A stretch of 64,000 nucleotides of DNA. It comes from Sphingomonadales bacterium (lineage in GTDB: Bacteria > Pseudomonadota > Alphaproteobacteria > Sphingomonadales > Sphingomonadaceae). A program made the position numbers and the translations under genes. Under the pieces are notes generated by a model that was not told the DNA's origin, ran no database searches, and was given only the letters and a program-made list of their open reading frames with translations. The stretch spans positions 1 to 64,000 of the forward strand of contig JAAURJ010000003.1 in the NCBI GenBank assembly GCA_012032285.1, read 5' to 3'. Shown in pieces: positions 28,182 through 38,227 of the stretch (positions within the stretch are counted from its first letter, which is position 1; each line of letters begins with the position of its first letter).

Positions 28182-29778
28182 AAGCCTTCGCCGTCCTCAT
28201 CGACCGGCTGATCTATATGCGCAGCCGTAATGGCAAGCTGACGCTGATCGCAGAATATTTGCGTGCGACGCCTGATCCTGACCGGGGCTGGGCGCTCGCT
28301 GCGCTCACAGAGGCGCTGGATTTTCCGGCGGTAAAAAGCTCCACGGTGAAAGCATTGGCGACAACAAGGATTGATGACGAACTGCTGCGCCTGTCGCGGC
28401 AATTTGTCGGTGATACATCAGAAACAGTGGCGCTTTTGTGGGAGCAGCAGGAGAACCTCGGCAAGGCGGATATCAGCATAACCGAAGCCGTGGCCCAGCT
28501 CTCCTCCGCAACTCGTGTAACCGCATCGGCAATCCTTGAAAACCTGCTCGACAGTCTGGACGGCAACGAACGCTATGCGTTGCTCAAGCTAGCATTGGGG
28601 GGTATGCGCACGGGCGTGTCAGCGCGGCTTGCCAAGCAGGCTTTTGCGGGCGCCTTTGATGTGTCGGTCGATGATGTAGAGGAGCTTTGGCACGCGCTTC
28701 AGCCCCCCTATGCAGAGCTGTTCGCTTGGGCCGATGGCAGGGCGGCCAAGCCCGATTTATCACAGACGCCTTTCTTCCGCCCTTTCATGCTCGCCCACCC
28801 GCTTGATAATCTGCGTGTGGACCTGACAGACTTTGCCGCCGAGTGGAAATGGGACGGCATCCGCGTGCAGGTTGCGCATGGGCAGAATAGCAGAGGACAG
28901 CCAGAGACTCGCATTTACTCGCGCGGCGGGGAGGAAATCAGCGCTAGCTTCCCCGAGATATTGGACGCCTTTGATCAGAATGCGGTGATCGACGGCGAGC
29001 TGCTGGTGAAGGGGGAGGCGCAAGGGGGGCCTGACCGGCAAGACAGCGTGGCGAGTTTCAATGCGCTGCAACAGCGTCTGGGCCGCAAGACGGTGAGCAA
29101 GAAGATGCTGGCGGAAAGCCCGGCCTTTATCCGCATTTATGATCTGCTGGCGCTGGATGGGGATGATTTGCGCGGCCTGCCATGGAGGAAGCGCCGCACT
29201 GCGCTTGAGGGTTTTGTGGCGCGGCTGCCGGCAGTCATTTTGACCTGTCGCAGCTGATCGAGGCCGCCGATTTTGACGCGCTCGCTATCTTGCGCGAAGG
29301 TGCGCGGGATGCGGCGATAGAAGGCGTGATGCTGAAACGGCGTGACAGCGCTTATCAATCGGGGCGCAAGGTGGGGCATTGGTATAAGTGGAAGCGCGAG
29401 CCTTTGGTTGCCGATTGCGTGATGATGTATGCCCAGCGCGGCAATGGCCGCCGGGCGAGTTTCTACAGCGACTATACCTTTGGCTGCTGGAATGAGGCGG
29501 GCGAGCTGCTGCCGGTTGGCAAGGCCTATTCGGGTTTTACCGATGAGGAGTTGAAATGGCTCGACCGGTTTGTCAGGCAACATACGGTGGGCCGCTTTGG
29601 TCCGGTGCGCGAAGTGGAAAAGCAGCTGGTACTGGAAGTTGCCTTTGACAGCATCCATGAGAGCAAGCGGCATAAATCCGGCCTAGCCATGCGCTTCCCC
29701 CGCATCAGCCGCATCCGCAAGGACAAGCCGGCGGAAGAAGCCGACCGGATAGCAACATTGCAGGCGATTGTGACATAA
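28178..29778 (+). CDS. ATP-dependent DNA ligase (damage response type), one frameshift
   Basis: About 533 residues if restored, starting at GTG 28178. The N-terminal DNA-binding domain (1-200) is followed by the adenylation domain with the active lysine in [11 protein letters not shown], then [18 protein letters not shown] and the C-terminal [29 protein letters not shown] with OB-fold. One G is missing near 29231 (ARLPAGHFDLSQL expected), so the reading breaks between 29257 and 29290. It seals nicks using ATP. It belongs to the repair set with the exonuclease and UdgX remnant. The partner helicase usually found next is absent. Confidence 0.88.
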
Positions 29779-29918
29779 TGCCTAAAATGCGAAAGAAATC
29801 TGACCTGCCTAGCAAAATCTGTGAAGCTTGCGGCCTGCCTTTCACTTGGCGCAAGAAATGGGCGCGTGACTGGGAAGAAGTGCGCTATTGTTCCGACCAG
29901 TGTAGAAAGAAACGTTAG
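29778..29918 (+). CDS. DUF2256 zinc-ribbon-like small protein
   Basis: 46 residues beginning [33 protein letters not shown] and YCSDQCRKK give four cysteines of a zinc-ribbon type, and [12 protein letters not shown] matches DUF2256 closely. The start overlaps the ligase stop (TAATG). Genes of this family often neighbour cryptochrome/photolyase genes, as here. Function unknown. Confidence 0.88.
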   Translation: MPKMRKKSDLPSKICEACGLPFTWRKKWARDWEEVRYCSDQCRKKR

Positions 29919-29947
29919 GGTCAGCGCGAAGTAGGTCCTGACCCTAA
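29915..29947. repeat. Inverted repeat at the end of DUF2256
   Basis: TTAGGGTCAG pairs with CTGACCCTAA across 13 bases. The arms resemble the outer ends of the IS5 copy at 19193 (GGGTCAGGA). It could be a bidirectional terminator between converging genes or a relic pair of IS ends. Related short sequences are at 31924-31938 and 61104-61114. Confidence 0.55.
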
Positions 29948-30009
29948 ATTTCCCTTTTAAGCGTCAAAATGGCCTTAACTATTAAAGGGATATTGAATGA
30001 GGTCCGACT

Positions 30010-31533
30010 CTAAGACAGCTTTTCAAGAAAGCGATCTGCGTCCTTTTTAATCTGCGCCTTCTTTGCGTCCTCAAATTTGCCATAGCTTCTGGCCATCATC
30101 GCCATGCGCGGATTTTTGGCAAACCGCGCCTCATGCCTGGCAATGAAATCCCAATAAAGATAGTTGAAGGGGCAGGCATTCGCGCCCTCTTTTTTCGCAA
30201 CCTTATACCGGCATACGCCGCAATAATCGCTCATCTTGTTAATATAGCCGCCCGAAGAAGCATAGGGTTTGCTCGCCAGCAGGCCGCCATCGCCAAACTG
30301 GCTCATCCCCAGCGTGTTAGGCAGCTCCACCCATTCGAAGGCATCGGCATACACCGCGAGATACCATTCATGCAGCTGTTTGGGATCAACCCCTGCGATC
30401 AGCGCGAAATTGCCCGTGACCATCAATCGCTGAATATGGTGTGCATAGGCTTCATCACGGGTCTGGCCAATGGTTTGGCGCAGACATTCCATATCTGTGT
30501 CGCCCGACCAGTAAAATGCCGGCAAATCGCGTGTCGCATCCAACGCATTGCGCTCCACATAATCGGGCATTTCGCGCCAGTAAATTCCGCGCACATATTC
30601 GCGCCAACCAATGATCTGGCGGATAAACCCTTCGGCGGCGTTGAGCGGCACCTTTCCACACCGATAGGCGGCCTCCACCCGGCGGCACACCGCCAACGGA
30701 GCAAGCAGCCCGACATTCATGTAGAGCGACAAAAGCGAGTGATAGAGGAATTTTTCCCCGCGCAGCATCGCGTCTTGATAATCGCCGAATGCGGCCAATG
30801 CATATTCGATAAAATGATCCAGCGCTTGCTCCGCATCCGCCCGCGTCGCGCCGAACCAGTAATTATCAAGGGTGCCAAAATTATCCGCAAAACGCGCGCC
30901 AACCAGATCGAGCACATCCCGCGTTATCGCATCAGGTTCAAATCGCGGCGGGGTAGGCATGAAAAGGTCATGCCCGGCGGGCTTCCTGTTTTCGCTGTCA
31001 TAATTCCATGCGTTACCTTCCGGCTTGTCTCCATCCATCAGCAGCCCGGTTTTCTTTCGCATTTCGCGGTAGAAATATTCCATGCGCAAGGATTTCCGCC
31101 CCTCGGCCCATTCGGCAAATGCGTCAGCCGAGCAGATAAAGCGGTCATCGGGGCAAATGGTGACGGGCAGGTTAAGCTGCGCCTGCCAGCCCTTTAAATC
31201 CTGCATCACGCGCCATTCGGACGGTTCGGTTAAAGCTATTGCCTTTGCCCCATGCCGCTTAATGGCGCGGGCGACCTCGCCAATAAAACTGCCTGAATTG
31301 CCCTCTTCATCCAGAGTGATGTAATCGACCCGCCAGCCCGCATCGCGAAGCTCGACCGCGAAATGCCGCATGGCAGAGAATAGGAAGGCGATCTTTTTGG
31401 GATGGTGCGGGACGTAGCTCGCCTCTTCCATTACTTCCATCATCAGGATGACGCTGTTCTGCGGGTCCGCCTGCATCAGCGCAGGCAGCGTCGGCGTAAG
31501 TTGATCGCCCAAAACAGGTATAATAATGGTCAT
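30010..31533 (-). CDS. FeS-containing cryptochrome/photolyase (CryPro/PhrB type)
   Basis: 507 residues from the ATG at 31533 (MTIIIPVLGDQLT). The N-terminal alpha/beta domain is followed by the helical FAD-binding region (EGFIRQIIGWREYVRGIYW, WSGDTDMECLRQTIGQT, HHIQRLMVTGNFALIAGVDP). The C-terminal cysteines of a [4Fe-4S] cluster are visible (YCGVCRYKV, ACPFNYLYWDF). This group repairs (6-4) photoproducts in light and may act as a light sensor. The closest part of the sequence on the other strand is DUF2256, its frequent neighbour. It converges with the repair operon. Confidence 0.92.
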   Translation of the reverse strand: MTIIIPVLGDQLTPTLPALMQADPQNSVILMMEVMEEASYVPHHPKKIAFLFSAMRHFAVELRDAGWRVDYITLDEEGNSGSFIGEVARAIKRHGAKAIALTEPSEWRVMQDLKGWQAQLNLPVTICPDDRFICSADAFAEWAEGRKSLRMEYFYREMRKKTGLLMDGDKPEGNAWNYDSENRKPAGHDLFMPTPPRFEPDAITRDVLDLVGARFADNFGTLDNYWFGATRADAEQALDHFIEYALAAFGDYQDAMLRGEKFLYHSLLSLYMNVGLLAPLAVCRRVEAAYRCGKVPLNAAEGFIRQIIGWREYVRGIYWREMPDYVERNALDATRDLPAFYWSGDTDMECLRQTIGQTRDEAYAHHIQRLMVTGNFALIAGVDPKQLHEWYLAVYADAFEWVELPNTLGMSQFGDGGLLASKPYASSGGYINKMSDYCGVCRYKVAKKEGANACPFNYLYWDFIARHEARFAKNPRMAMMARSYGKFEDAKKAQIKKDADRFLEKLS

Positions 31534-32019
31534 GTGCCTATAATGTGACAGCTGCGCAAATGGTTGCAATTAGGGTAAAAGGATATGTGTTTGCGAAGAG
31601 GCGGGAACGTTTAGCGCGATAGGGCAGCCAAAGCGATCCGACAAATTCGCCGATTAGGAGAAGCAAGCGGCAGCGGCGATCATGAAGGGTATATCGGCCC
31701 GAAGTGGCCGCATATGCCCAGCCTGTTTCCTTCTTCCCGGCGAACGCCGATGCTCTCAATGTCCGAAGGTTCGAATGCGTATAGCCGCGCCAGTTGGTCT
31801 CGGTCTAAACCGACCCGGAATTGCCGGGGTTAAAACATCGCAGTCCTTTATGTTCGGAAATTTGGACGTTGCTGTCTGTCGGCTTTAGAAGCCAATTATT
31901 GGAAAGGAGATATTGTAACCAATTAGGGTCTGACCCTAGGCGATCGGCTTTAAACAAGATGATTTGCAGCTTTCGCATTTCACATTGCGGTCAGGAATTT
32001 TTGCACCTAGTGCTTCATT
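31534..32019. other. Intergenic region upstream of the FNR-type regulator
   Basis: No convincing gene. A 15-bp palindrome TAGGGTC-T-GACCCTA lies at 31924-31938. The promoters of the photolyase (left) and regulator (right) should be here. No FNR box is seen before the regulator itself. Confidence 0.5.
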
Positions 32020-32721
32020 ATGTCCGATTGTGAAACATGCGTTGTCAAAAACAGGGCGATTTGTTCCGCGCTTGAACCTGCGGAGCTGGCTGCACTTGGA
32101 AAGCTGAGCCGCAAGCAGATCATTTCTCGGGGCCAGACACTCGTCTGGGAAGGCGATGAGTCGCTGGTGGTGGCGAATGTTATCAAAGGTGTGTTGAAAC
32201 TTGCTGTATCCGCTACCGATGGGCGCGAGCAGATAGTAGGTGTTATATTCCCATCAGATTTCATCGGGCGTCCCTTTGGCAAGGAAAGCCCCTATGGCGT
32301 AACCGCTTTGACTGACGCCGAGGTCTGCGTGTTTACCCGAACCGCATTTGATAGCTTTGCTCGTGAACATTCCGATCTACAACATAAATTGCTTCAACGT
32401 ACTTTGGACGAGTTGGATCGTGCGCGGCACTGGATGATGTTGTTGGGACGCAAGACCGCAAGCGAGAAAATTGCGACTTTATTGATCGAAATATCCAACC
32501 GCCTTGGAAATGCAGGCTGTTCGGCAATTGCGCCATTTCTAGAGCGTTTTGAGATGCCGATGGACCGGCAACAAATGGGCGATGTGCTAGGGCTAACGAT
32601 CGAGACGGTTAGTCGCCAGATGACCAAATTGAAAGAAGCTGATATCATTGCACTGCCGGACCGGCGAACGGTAGTGATCAGGGATAGGAAGCGTCTGCAC
32701 AACATAGCCTTCGCCGCCTGA
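32020..32721 (+). CDS. FNR-type oxygen-sensing transcription regulator
   Basis: 233 residues. The N-terminal cysteines C4, C7 and C15 (CETCVVKNRAIC) together with C103 (AEVCVFTR) fit the four ligands of an oxygen-labile [4Fe-4S] cluster. A cyclic-nucleotide-like beta-roll (about 20-130), a dimer helix (QRTLDELDRARHWMMLLG) and a winged helix with DRQQMGDVLGLTIETVSRQ follow; the E..SR contacts are those that read TTGAT-N4-ATCAA. A perfect box lies 31 bp downstream, ahead of ccoN, so it almost surely activates the adjacent cytochrome oxidase under low oxygen. Confidence 0.93.
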   Translation: MSDCETCVVKNRAICSALEPAELAALGKLSRKQIISRGQTLVWEGDESLVVANVIKGVLKLAVSATDGREQIVGVIFPSDFIGRPFGKESPYGVTALTDAEVCVFTRTAFDSFAREHSDLQHKLLQRTLDELDRARHWMMLLGRKTASEKIATLLIEISNRLGNAGCSAIAPFLERFEMPMDRQQMGDVLGLTIETVSRQMTKLKEADIIALPDRRTVVIRDRKRLHNIAFAA

Positions 32722-32751
32722 TCGCGTTTCTTTTCCTAAAATCCAGCTTCG

Positions 32752-32765
32752 TTGATCTAAATCAA
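32752..32765 (+). promoter_or_regulatory. FNR box upstream of ccoN
   Basis: TTGAT-CTAA-ATCAA, a perfect match to the FNR/Anr consensus. Its centre is 77 bp before the chosen ccoN start, consistent with activation from about -41 and a leader of some 35 nt. Confidence 0.9.
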
Positions 32766-32835
32766 TGCAGGCAAGGCCGACTGCTGGAATTGCGGAAGAA
32801 ACTCTCTGTTCGGAGAGTTTCCAAGGGGAATGGTA

Positions 32836-34493
32836 ATGGACAATTTGGCGATACGAGGCGGCATTTGGTTTTTCGTCGCATTCATCCTTCTTTTGGCTTC
32901 AGCCGCGGGTGTCGACTGGGCCTTTTCAGTACATATGGCGATTGGCTGCTTAGCAGCGCTGATGGCCGGCTTTGCGAGCTGCAGCGGGTTTGACTTTGTA
33001 ACCCAGCGTTTTCCGTCACTATCGCCGCAAGCGGCATCTACCTATGATGACGATTTGATACGGTGGGGTTTAATCGCCACAGTTTTCTGGGGCTTGGCAG
33101 GATTTGCCGTGGGCCTGCTCATCGCACTCCAACTGGCTTTCCCCGCGCTTAACCTAAATCTTGAATATACAACATTTGGACGCCTTAGACCGCTGCATAC
33201 TTCTGCAGTCATCTTTGCTTTCGGAGGCAGCGCGTTGCTCACCACAAGCTTTTATGTGGTTCAACGCACGTGCCGGGCGAGGCTCGCCTTCCCTAGTCTC
33301 GCCCGGTTTGTTTCTGGGGCTATCAGCTATTCATCGTCCTTGCGGCTACCGGCTATTTGATGGGGGTAACCGAGGCGAAAGAATATGCTGAGCCCGAATG
33401 GTACGTCGATCTGTGGTTAACGGTGGTCTGGGTGTCCTATCTGATCGTCTTTGTCGGCACGATAATGCGCCGCAAGGAACCCCATATTTATGTGGCCAAC
33501 TGGTTCTACTTAGCCTTCATCATCACGGTGGCTATGCTGCATCTGGTCAACAACCTGTCAATGCCTGCCAGCCTGCTCGGATCAAAAAGCTATAGCGCTT
33601 TTGCAGGTGTGCAGGATGCGCTGACGCAATGGTGGTATGGCCATAATGCAGTCGGCTTTTTCCTGACAGCTGGCTTCCTTGCTATGATGTATTATTTTGT
33701 ACCGAAACAGGCCGAACGTCCGGTCTATAGCTACCGGCTGTCTATCATCCATTTTTGGTCGCTAATCTTCCTCTATATCTGGGCGGGACCGCATCATTTG
33801 CATTATACAGCGCTACCCGATTGGGCACAGACGCTGGGCATGGTCTTCTCGATCATGCTGTGGATGCCCAGCTGGGGCGGGATGATTAACGGCCTGATGA
33901 CGCTGAATGGTGCTTGGGACAAGATCCGCACCGATCCTATTATCCGTATGTTTGTGATGAGCCTTGCCTTTTACGGTATGTCGACTTTTGAGGGGCCGAT
34001 GCTGTCTATCAAGGCTGTTAACAGCCTGTCGCACTACACAGACTGGACCATCGGCCATGTGCACAGTGGCGCGTTGGGATGGAATGGCATGGTCACCTTT
34101 GCCTGTCTCTATTATCTTGCACCGCGTTTGTGGAACCGCCCGCGGCTCTATTCGCTGCGTATGGTGAACTGGCATTTCTGGTTGGCCAGCGCAGGGATTG
34201 TTTTCTACGCCTCTGCCATGTGGGTGTCTGGCATCATGCAAGGCTTGATGTGGCGGGAATATGGGGCAGATGGCTATCTTGTCTATTCCTTCGTCGAAAC
34301 GGTCGACGCGATGTTCCCGATGTATCTGATCCGTGCCTTTGGCGGCTTGCTATACTTGGCAGGCGCTGTGGTGATGACGATCAATCTTTGGAAGACCATC
34401 GCTGGTGACCCGCTTCGTCAAGAAGCGGCGATGACAGAGACACCCTTTAATCCTGTAGCGGACCGTCCGGCGGTTGCTGTGCCTGCCGAATAA
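32836..34493 (+). CDS. ccoN: cbb3-type cytochrome c oxidase subunit I, one frameshift
   Basis: About 552 residues if restored; the ATG at 32836 is preferred because AAGGGGA sits 7 bp upstream (an ATG at 32830 is too close). Twelve-helix haem-copper oxidase core. Haem and copper ligands are present: [35 protein letters not shown] and [14 protein letters not shown]. One T is missing in a T-run near 33317 ([21 protein letters not shown] expected in pieces), splitting the reading at 33357-33360. The rest is flawless, so an error in the sequence is likely. It reduces O2 to water at low oxygen. Confidence 0.93.
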
Positions 34494-34504
34494 GGAGACA
34501 AAAA

Positions 34505-35254
34505 ATGCCATTCGGTATCATCGAACATAGTAAGCTTGAAAGAAATGTCGCACTGCTCGGCCTGTTTGCATTGGTCACTGTCGCGATTGGCGGGCTGGTG
34601 CAGATAGCGCCATTATTCTGGATCGATTCAACGATTGAAAAGGTCGAGGGAATGCGTCCCTATACCCCGCTAGAACAGGCTGGCCGCAATATTTATATGC
34701 GCGAAGGCTGTTATGTCTGCCACAGTCAGATGGTCCGCCCTTTCCGAGACGAGGTTGAGCGCTATGGCCAATATAGCCTTGCTGCGGAAAGCATGTATGA
34801 CCACCCGTTTCAATGGGGCTCGAAACGGACCGGACCCGATTTGGCGCGGGTCGGCGGACGCTATTCGGATGAATGGCACCGCGCGCATTTGAAAGATCCT
34901 CGTGCTGTTGTTCCCGAATCGATCATGCCTCCATACGCCTTCCTTGCCGAACGCGAATTGGATGCAGGTGATATGACCAGACATCTGACCGCATTGAGCC
35001 GGGTTGGCGTGCCTTACAGCAAGGAAGCCATTGCTAAGGCCAATGAGGATTTGTTCGCGCAGGCAGATCCCGAAGCAGACAGTGCGGCGTTGAAGAAGCG
35101 CTACACAAAGGTTCAAGTCCGCGATTTTGACGGCGATCCGATGCGCGTCACGGAAATGGATGCTCTGGTCGCCTATTTACAAATGCTGGGCACTTTGGTG
35201 GATCACAAAAAGGCCGCTGCGCAACAGGTTCGCAACGCGGAGATGCCGCGATGA
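34505..35254 (+). CDS. ccoO: cbb3 oxidase subunit II (membrane c-type cytochrome)
   Basis: 249 residues: one N-terminal membrane anchor ([23 protein letters not shown]), a single haem c site CYVCHSQ, and the axial methionine region PESIMPPY. Typical CcoO signatures [16 protein letters not shown] and [16 protein letters not shown] are present. It accepts electrons from CcoP and passes them to CcoN. The stop overlaps ccoQ by ATGA. Confidence 0.96.
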   Translation: MPFGIIEHSKLERNVALLGLFALVTVAIGGLVQIAPLFWIDSTIEKVEGMRPYTPLEQAGRNIYMREGCYVCHSQMVRPFRDEVERYGQYSLAAESMYDHPFQWGSKRTGPDLARVGGRYSDEWHRAHLKDPRAVVPESIMPPYAFLAERELDAGDMTRHLTALSRVGVPYSKEAIAKANEDLFAQADPEADSAALKKRYTKVQVRDFDGDPMRVTEMDALVAYLQMLGTLVDHKKAAAQQVRNAEMPR

Positions 35255-35421
35255 CCTATGAAACCGCACGCCATCTTGCCGACAGCTGGGGGTTGCTGTT
35301 CACCTTGATTCTTTTTCTGGGTCTTGTCGGTTGGACATTTCGCAAAGGCGCAAGCCGCGCCCATGATGACGCGGCGAACATGATCTTCAAGGAAGATGAC
35401 AATGGCAAAGAAACCCACTGA
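35251..35421 (+). CDS. ccoQ: cbb3 oxidase small subunit CcoQ
   Basis: 56 residues, one membrane helix ([18 protein letters not shown]) followed by a short charged tail ([20 protein letters not shown]), as in CcoQ/FixQ, which stabilises the complex. It lies between ccoO and ccoP and overlaps both. Confidence 0.9.
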   Translation: MTYETARHLADSWGLLFTLILFLGLVGWTFRKGASRAHDDAANMIFKEDDNGKETH

Positions 35422-36319
35422 TTCAAACCAACGCATCGATCAACCCACCGGCACGCCGTTTGTCGGCCATGAGTGGGATGGGATTGAAGAGCTAGACACG
35501 CCAATGCCGCGCTGGTGGCTATACACCTTGTACCTGACTATCATCTGGGCGCTAGCCTATGTCATCATGTATCCTGCCTGGCCGCTGCTCAACAGTGCGA
35601 CAGAGGGGATGCTTGGCTGGACAAGCCGTGGCCAGCTTGCGGCCGAAATGAAAGCTGCCGATGTTAAACGCGCGCCGCTGATTAATTCTCTCGCTGCCAT
35701 TCCGGTTGAGCAATTGTTGGCTGACCAAAAGCTCTATCAGGGAGCAGTCGCGGGTGGAGCTGCGGCCTTCAAGGTGCATTGCGTCCAATGTCATGGATCC
35801 GGCGCGATGGGATCGGCAGGCTATCCAAACCTGAATGACGACGACTGGTTGTGGGGAGGCGATATGGCATCGATCCATTACACGCTGACGCATGGCATCC
35901 GAAACCCCGACCACCCGGAAACACGCGTATCCGCTATGCCCGCCTTCGATGGCATCCTAAGCCCTGTTGAAATTTCTCAGGTCGTTGCGCATGTCCAGTC
36001 GTTTTCGGGCAAAGCCAAGCCCAATGCGAAAGGTAAAGAGCTGTTCGCAACCAATTGCGCCTCGTGCCATGGAATGGAAGGAAAGGGACTGCGCGAATTC
36101 GGCGCACCGAACCTGTCTGACAATATCTGGCTTTACGGAGGCGACACGGCCTCAATCACACAAACGGTGCTTAACAGCCGCCAAGGTGTGATGCCCCGCT
36201 GGAACGACAAGCTTGATCCGGCAACGATAAAGATGCTCGCTGCCTATGTGCATTCGCTAGGAGGCGGCGAGGCCACCCCAGCCGCGCCGACAACAAAGGC
36301 AACCAATGGCCAACCTTGA
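35402..36319 (+). CDS. ccoP: cbb3 oxidase subunit III (dihaem cytochrome c)
   Basis: 305 residues from the ATG at 35402, with AAGGAAG seven bases upstream; an ATG at 35396 is too close to the ribosome site. An N-terminal domain WDGIEELDTPMPRWWLYT precedes a membrane helix, followed by two haem c sites, CVQCHGSG (about 126) and CASCHGMEG (about 217). FAAPN-type FGAPNLSDNIWLYGG marks the family. It receives electrons from soluble or membrane cytochromes. Confidence 0.96.
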   Translation: MAKKPTDSNQRIDQPTGTPFVGHEWDGIEELDTPMPRWWLYTLYLTIIWALAYVIMYPAWPLLNSATEGMLGWTSRGQLAAEMKAADVKRAPLINSLAAIPVEQLLADQKLYQGAVAGGAAAFKVHCVQCHGSGAMGSAGYPNLNDDDWLWGGDMASIHYTLTHGIRNPDHPETRVSAMPAFDGILSPVEISQVVAHVQSFSGKAKPNAKGKELFATNCASCHGMEGKGLREFGAPNLSDNIWLYGGDTASITQTVLNSRQGVMPRWNDKLDPATIKMLAAYVHSLGGGEATPAAPTTKATNGQP

Positions 36320-37763
36320 TGAACTCCTTGGGGTAGACAAGGCGCTCTATGAAAAGCGCAAGGGCGTTTATCCCAAAGCGGTTGACGGCTTTTTCCGCCG
36401 TTCCAAATGGGCGATCATGGCGGTCGCGCTGCTCATCTATTATGTGACACCTTGGCTCCGATGGGACAGGGGGCAATTTGCCCCAAACCAAGCCGTGCTG
36501 ATCGATTTAGCCAACCGCCGCTTTTATATGTTTGACATCGAAATTTGGCCGCACGAATTTTATTATGTCGCCGGAATGCTGGTTATGGCAGGCATAGGTT
36601 TGTTTCTCGTCACCAGCGCTGTTGGGCGGGCTTGGTGTGGCTATGCCTGTCCTCAGACTGTCTGGACCGACCTGTTTCAGCATATCGACCGATTTTTCGA
36701 CGGTGATCGCAACGCCCAAACCAAACTGCAAAATGCGCCATGGGGGCCGCAGAAGATTTTCAAGCGCCTCAGCAAATGGTCGGTTTACCTATTCATCGCT
36801 TTTTGGACCGGCGGCGCATGGATCATGTATTTTGCCGACGCGCCGACGTTGACGGTCGATTTCTGGACCGGACACGCAGGGGCCGTGGCCTATGCGACAG
36901 TCGGCATTTTGACGGCCACTACTTTCATCTTTGGCGGTTTCATGCGCGAACAAGTCTGTGTCTATATGTGCCCGTGGCCGCGCATTCAGACAGCAATGAT
37001 GGACGAAAAATCGCTGATTGTTACCTATCGCGACTGGCGCGGCGAACCGCGAGGTTCGGTTAAAAAAGCGGAGGCCCAGCCCGGCTCCATTGGCGATTGC
37101 ATTGACTGCAACCAATGCGTCGCCGTTTGCCCAACCGGCATCGACATTCGTGAAGGGCCGCAAATCGGCTGTATCACTTGCGCATTGTGCATCGATGCGT
37201 GCGACAGCGTGATGAACCAGATTGGCCGCCCCCGCGGTCTCATCGATTATTTGACGCTGGACGATGTCGCGATTGAAAAAGCTGGTGGCACCGCCCATCC
37301 CGCGCTTAACACACTTTTTCGCACGCGCACGTTGGTGTATTTTGGCATTTGGTGCGCCATCGGCATCGCTATGCTCTTCACTTTGGGGCAGCGCACGCGG
37401 CTCGATCTGACCGTCCAGCATGATCGCAACCCGCTTTACGTGCAATTGTCGGACGGTTCGATCCGCAACAATTACACCGTGAAGGTGCGCAATATGGAAA
37501 CCCGCCCGCGCGAAGTTGAGCTGGTTGTCAAAGGGCTGCCCGGCGCTGTTGCTTGGTCGTCGACTGGTTCGCGTGAAACAGCCAAGCAGCGGGTTAAAGT
37601 TACTGTCGCCCCTGACAGTGTCCAGAAAGTGCGGCTATTTGTCGCGGCTCCTGCAAACGGGGATGCCCGCACTGACTTTGAAATCGAAGCGATCGCTTTG
37701 ACGGGTAATGAAAAGGGCGACAGCGACAGTGTTCGTTTTGAACGACCGGAGACAGGACAATGA
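36306..37763 (+). CDS. ccoG: Cytochrome oxidase accessory protein CcoG (FixG)
   Basis: 485 residues: several membrane helices in the first 220 residues, with GRAWCGYACPQTVWTDLF, then two ferredoxin-type clusters (CIDCNQCVAVCPTGIDI and GCITCALCIDACDSV), and a periplasmic C-terminal Ig-like domain (YTVKVRNMETRPREVELV). CcoG is a copper-reducing protein needed for cbb3 assembly. The start overlaps ccoP by 14 bp; the stop overlaps ccoH by ATGA. Confidence 0.95.
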   Translation: MANLDELLGVDKALYEKRKGVYPKAVDGFFRRSKWAIMAVALLIYYVTPWLRWDRGQFAPNQAVLIDLANRRFYMFDIEIWPHEFYYVAGMLVMAGIGLFLVTSAVGRAWCGYACPQTVWTDLFQHIDRFFDGDRNAQTKLQNAPWGPQKIFKRLSKWSVYLFIAFWTGGAWIMYFADAPTLTVDFWTGHAGAVAYATVGILTATTFIFGGFMREQVCVYMCPWPRIQTAMMDEKSLIVTYRDWRGEPRGSVKKAEAQPGSIGDCIDCNQCVAVCPTGIDIREGPQIGCITCALCIDACDSVMNQIGRPRGLIDYLTLDDVAIEKAGGTAHPALNTLFRTRTLVYFGIWCAIGIAMLFTLGQRTRLDLTVQHDRNPLYVQLSDGSIRNNYTVKVRNMETRPREVELVVKGLPGAVAWSSTGSRETAKQRVKVTVAPDSVQKVRLFVAAPANGDARTDFEIEAIALTGNEKGDSDSVRFERPETGQ

Positions 37764-38227
37764 CCGTAAAAGCCAACAAACCATTTACCGGCTATCATAT
37801 GGCAGCCATTTTGATCGGATTTTTCGGCATAGTTATTTCCGTCAATATATATATGGCCAAAGTCGCCATTGGCACCTTTGGGGGCACCGTCGTCGACAAC
37901 AGCTATGTTGCCAGCCAGCAATATAATGGCTGGCTAGCGGAGAGCGACAGGCAGGCAAAGCTCGGTTGGAAGGTAGAGGCGACGAGGCTAGTTGATGGCA
38001 AGGTCCGCCTCGTGATCAGTGCGCAGGGCAATAATAGCACCGGTTTCATGGCCTCCGCGACGGCGCAACATCCATTGGGCCGTGCACCACAACGCACCCT
38101 GCGGTTCACAGACCAAGGAAATGGCATTCAAGTTTCGAGCGAGCCGTTACCCAGCGGGCGCTGGTTACTGTATATACAGGTTAACCGGGCGGGCGCACAT
38201 TATCGGGCGGTAGCTGACATCGCATGA
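37760..38227 (+). CDS. ccoH: FixH/CcoH family assembly protein
   Basis: 155 residues with an N-terminal membrane helix (MAAILIGFFGIVISVNIYM) and a periplasmic beta-rich domain with the VDNSYVASQQYNGWLAESD segment of FixH. It helps to assemble the cbb3 oxidase. It is coupled at both ends by four-base overlaps (ccoG, ccoI). Confidence 0.92.
   Translation: MTVKANKPFTGYHMAAILIGFFGIVISVNIYMAKVAIGTFGGTVVDNSYVASQQYNGWLAESDRQAKLGWKVEATRLVDGKVRLVISAQGNNSTGFMASATAQHPLGRAPQRTLRFTDQGNGIQVSSEPLPSGRWLLYIQVNRAGAHYRAVADIA

Noticed and set aside
31538-32033. Short frames in the gap between photolyase and FNR gene
   Set aside because: No ribosome sites, no recognisable protein patterns.
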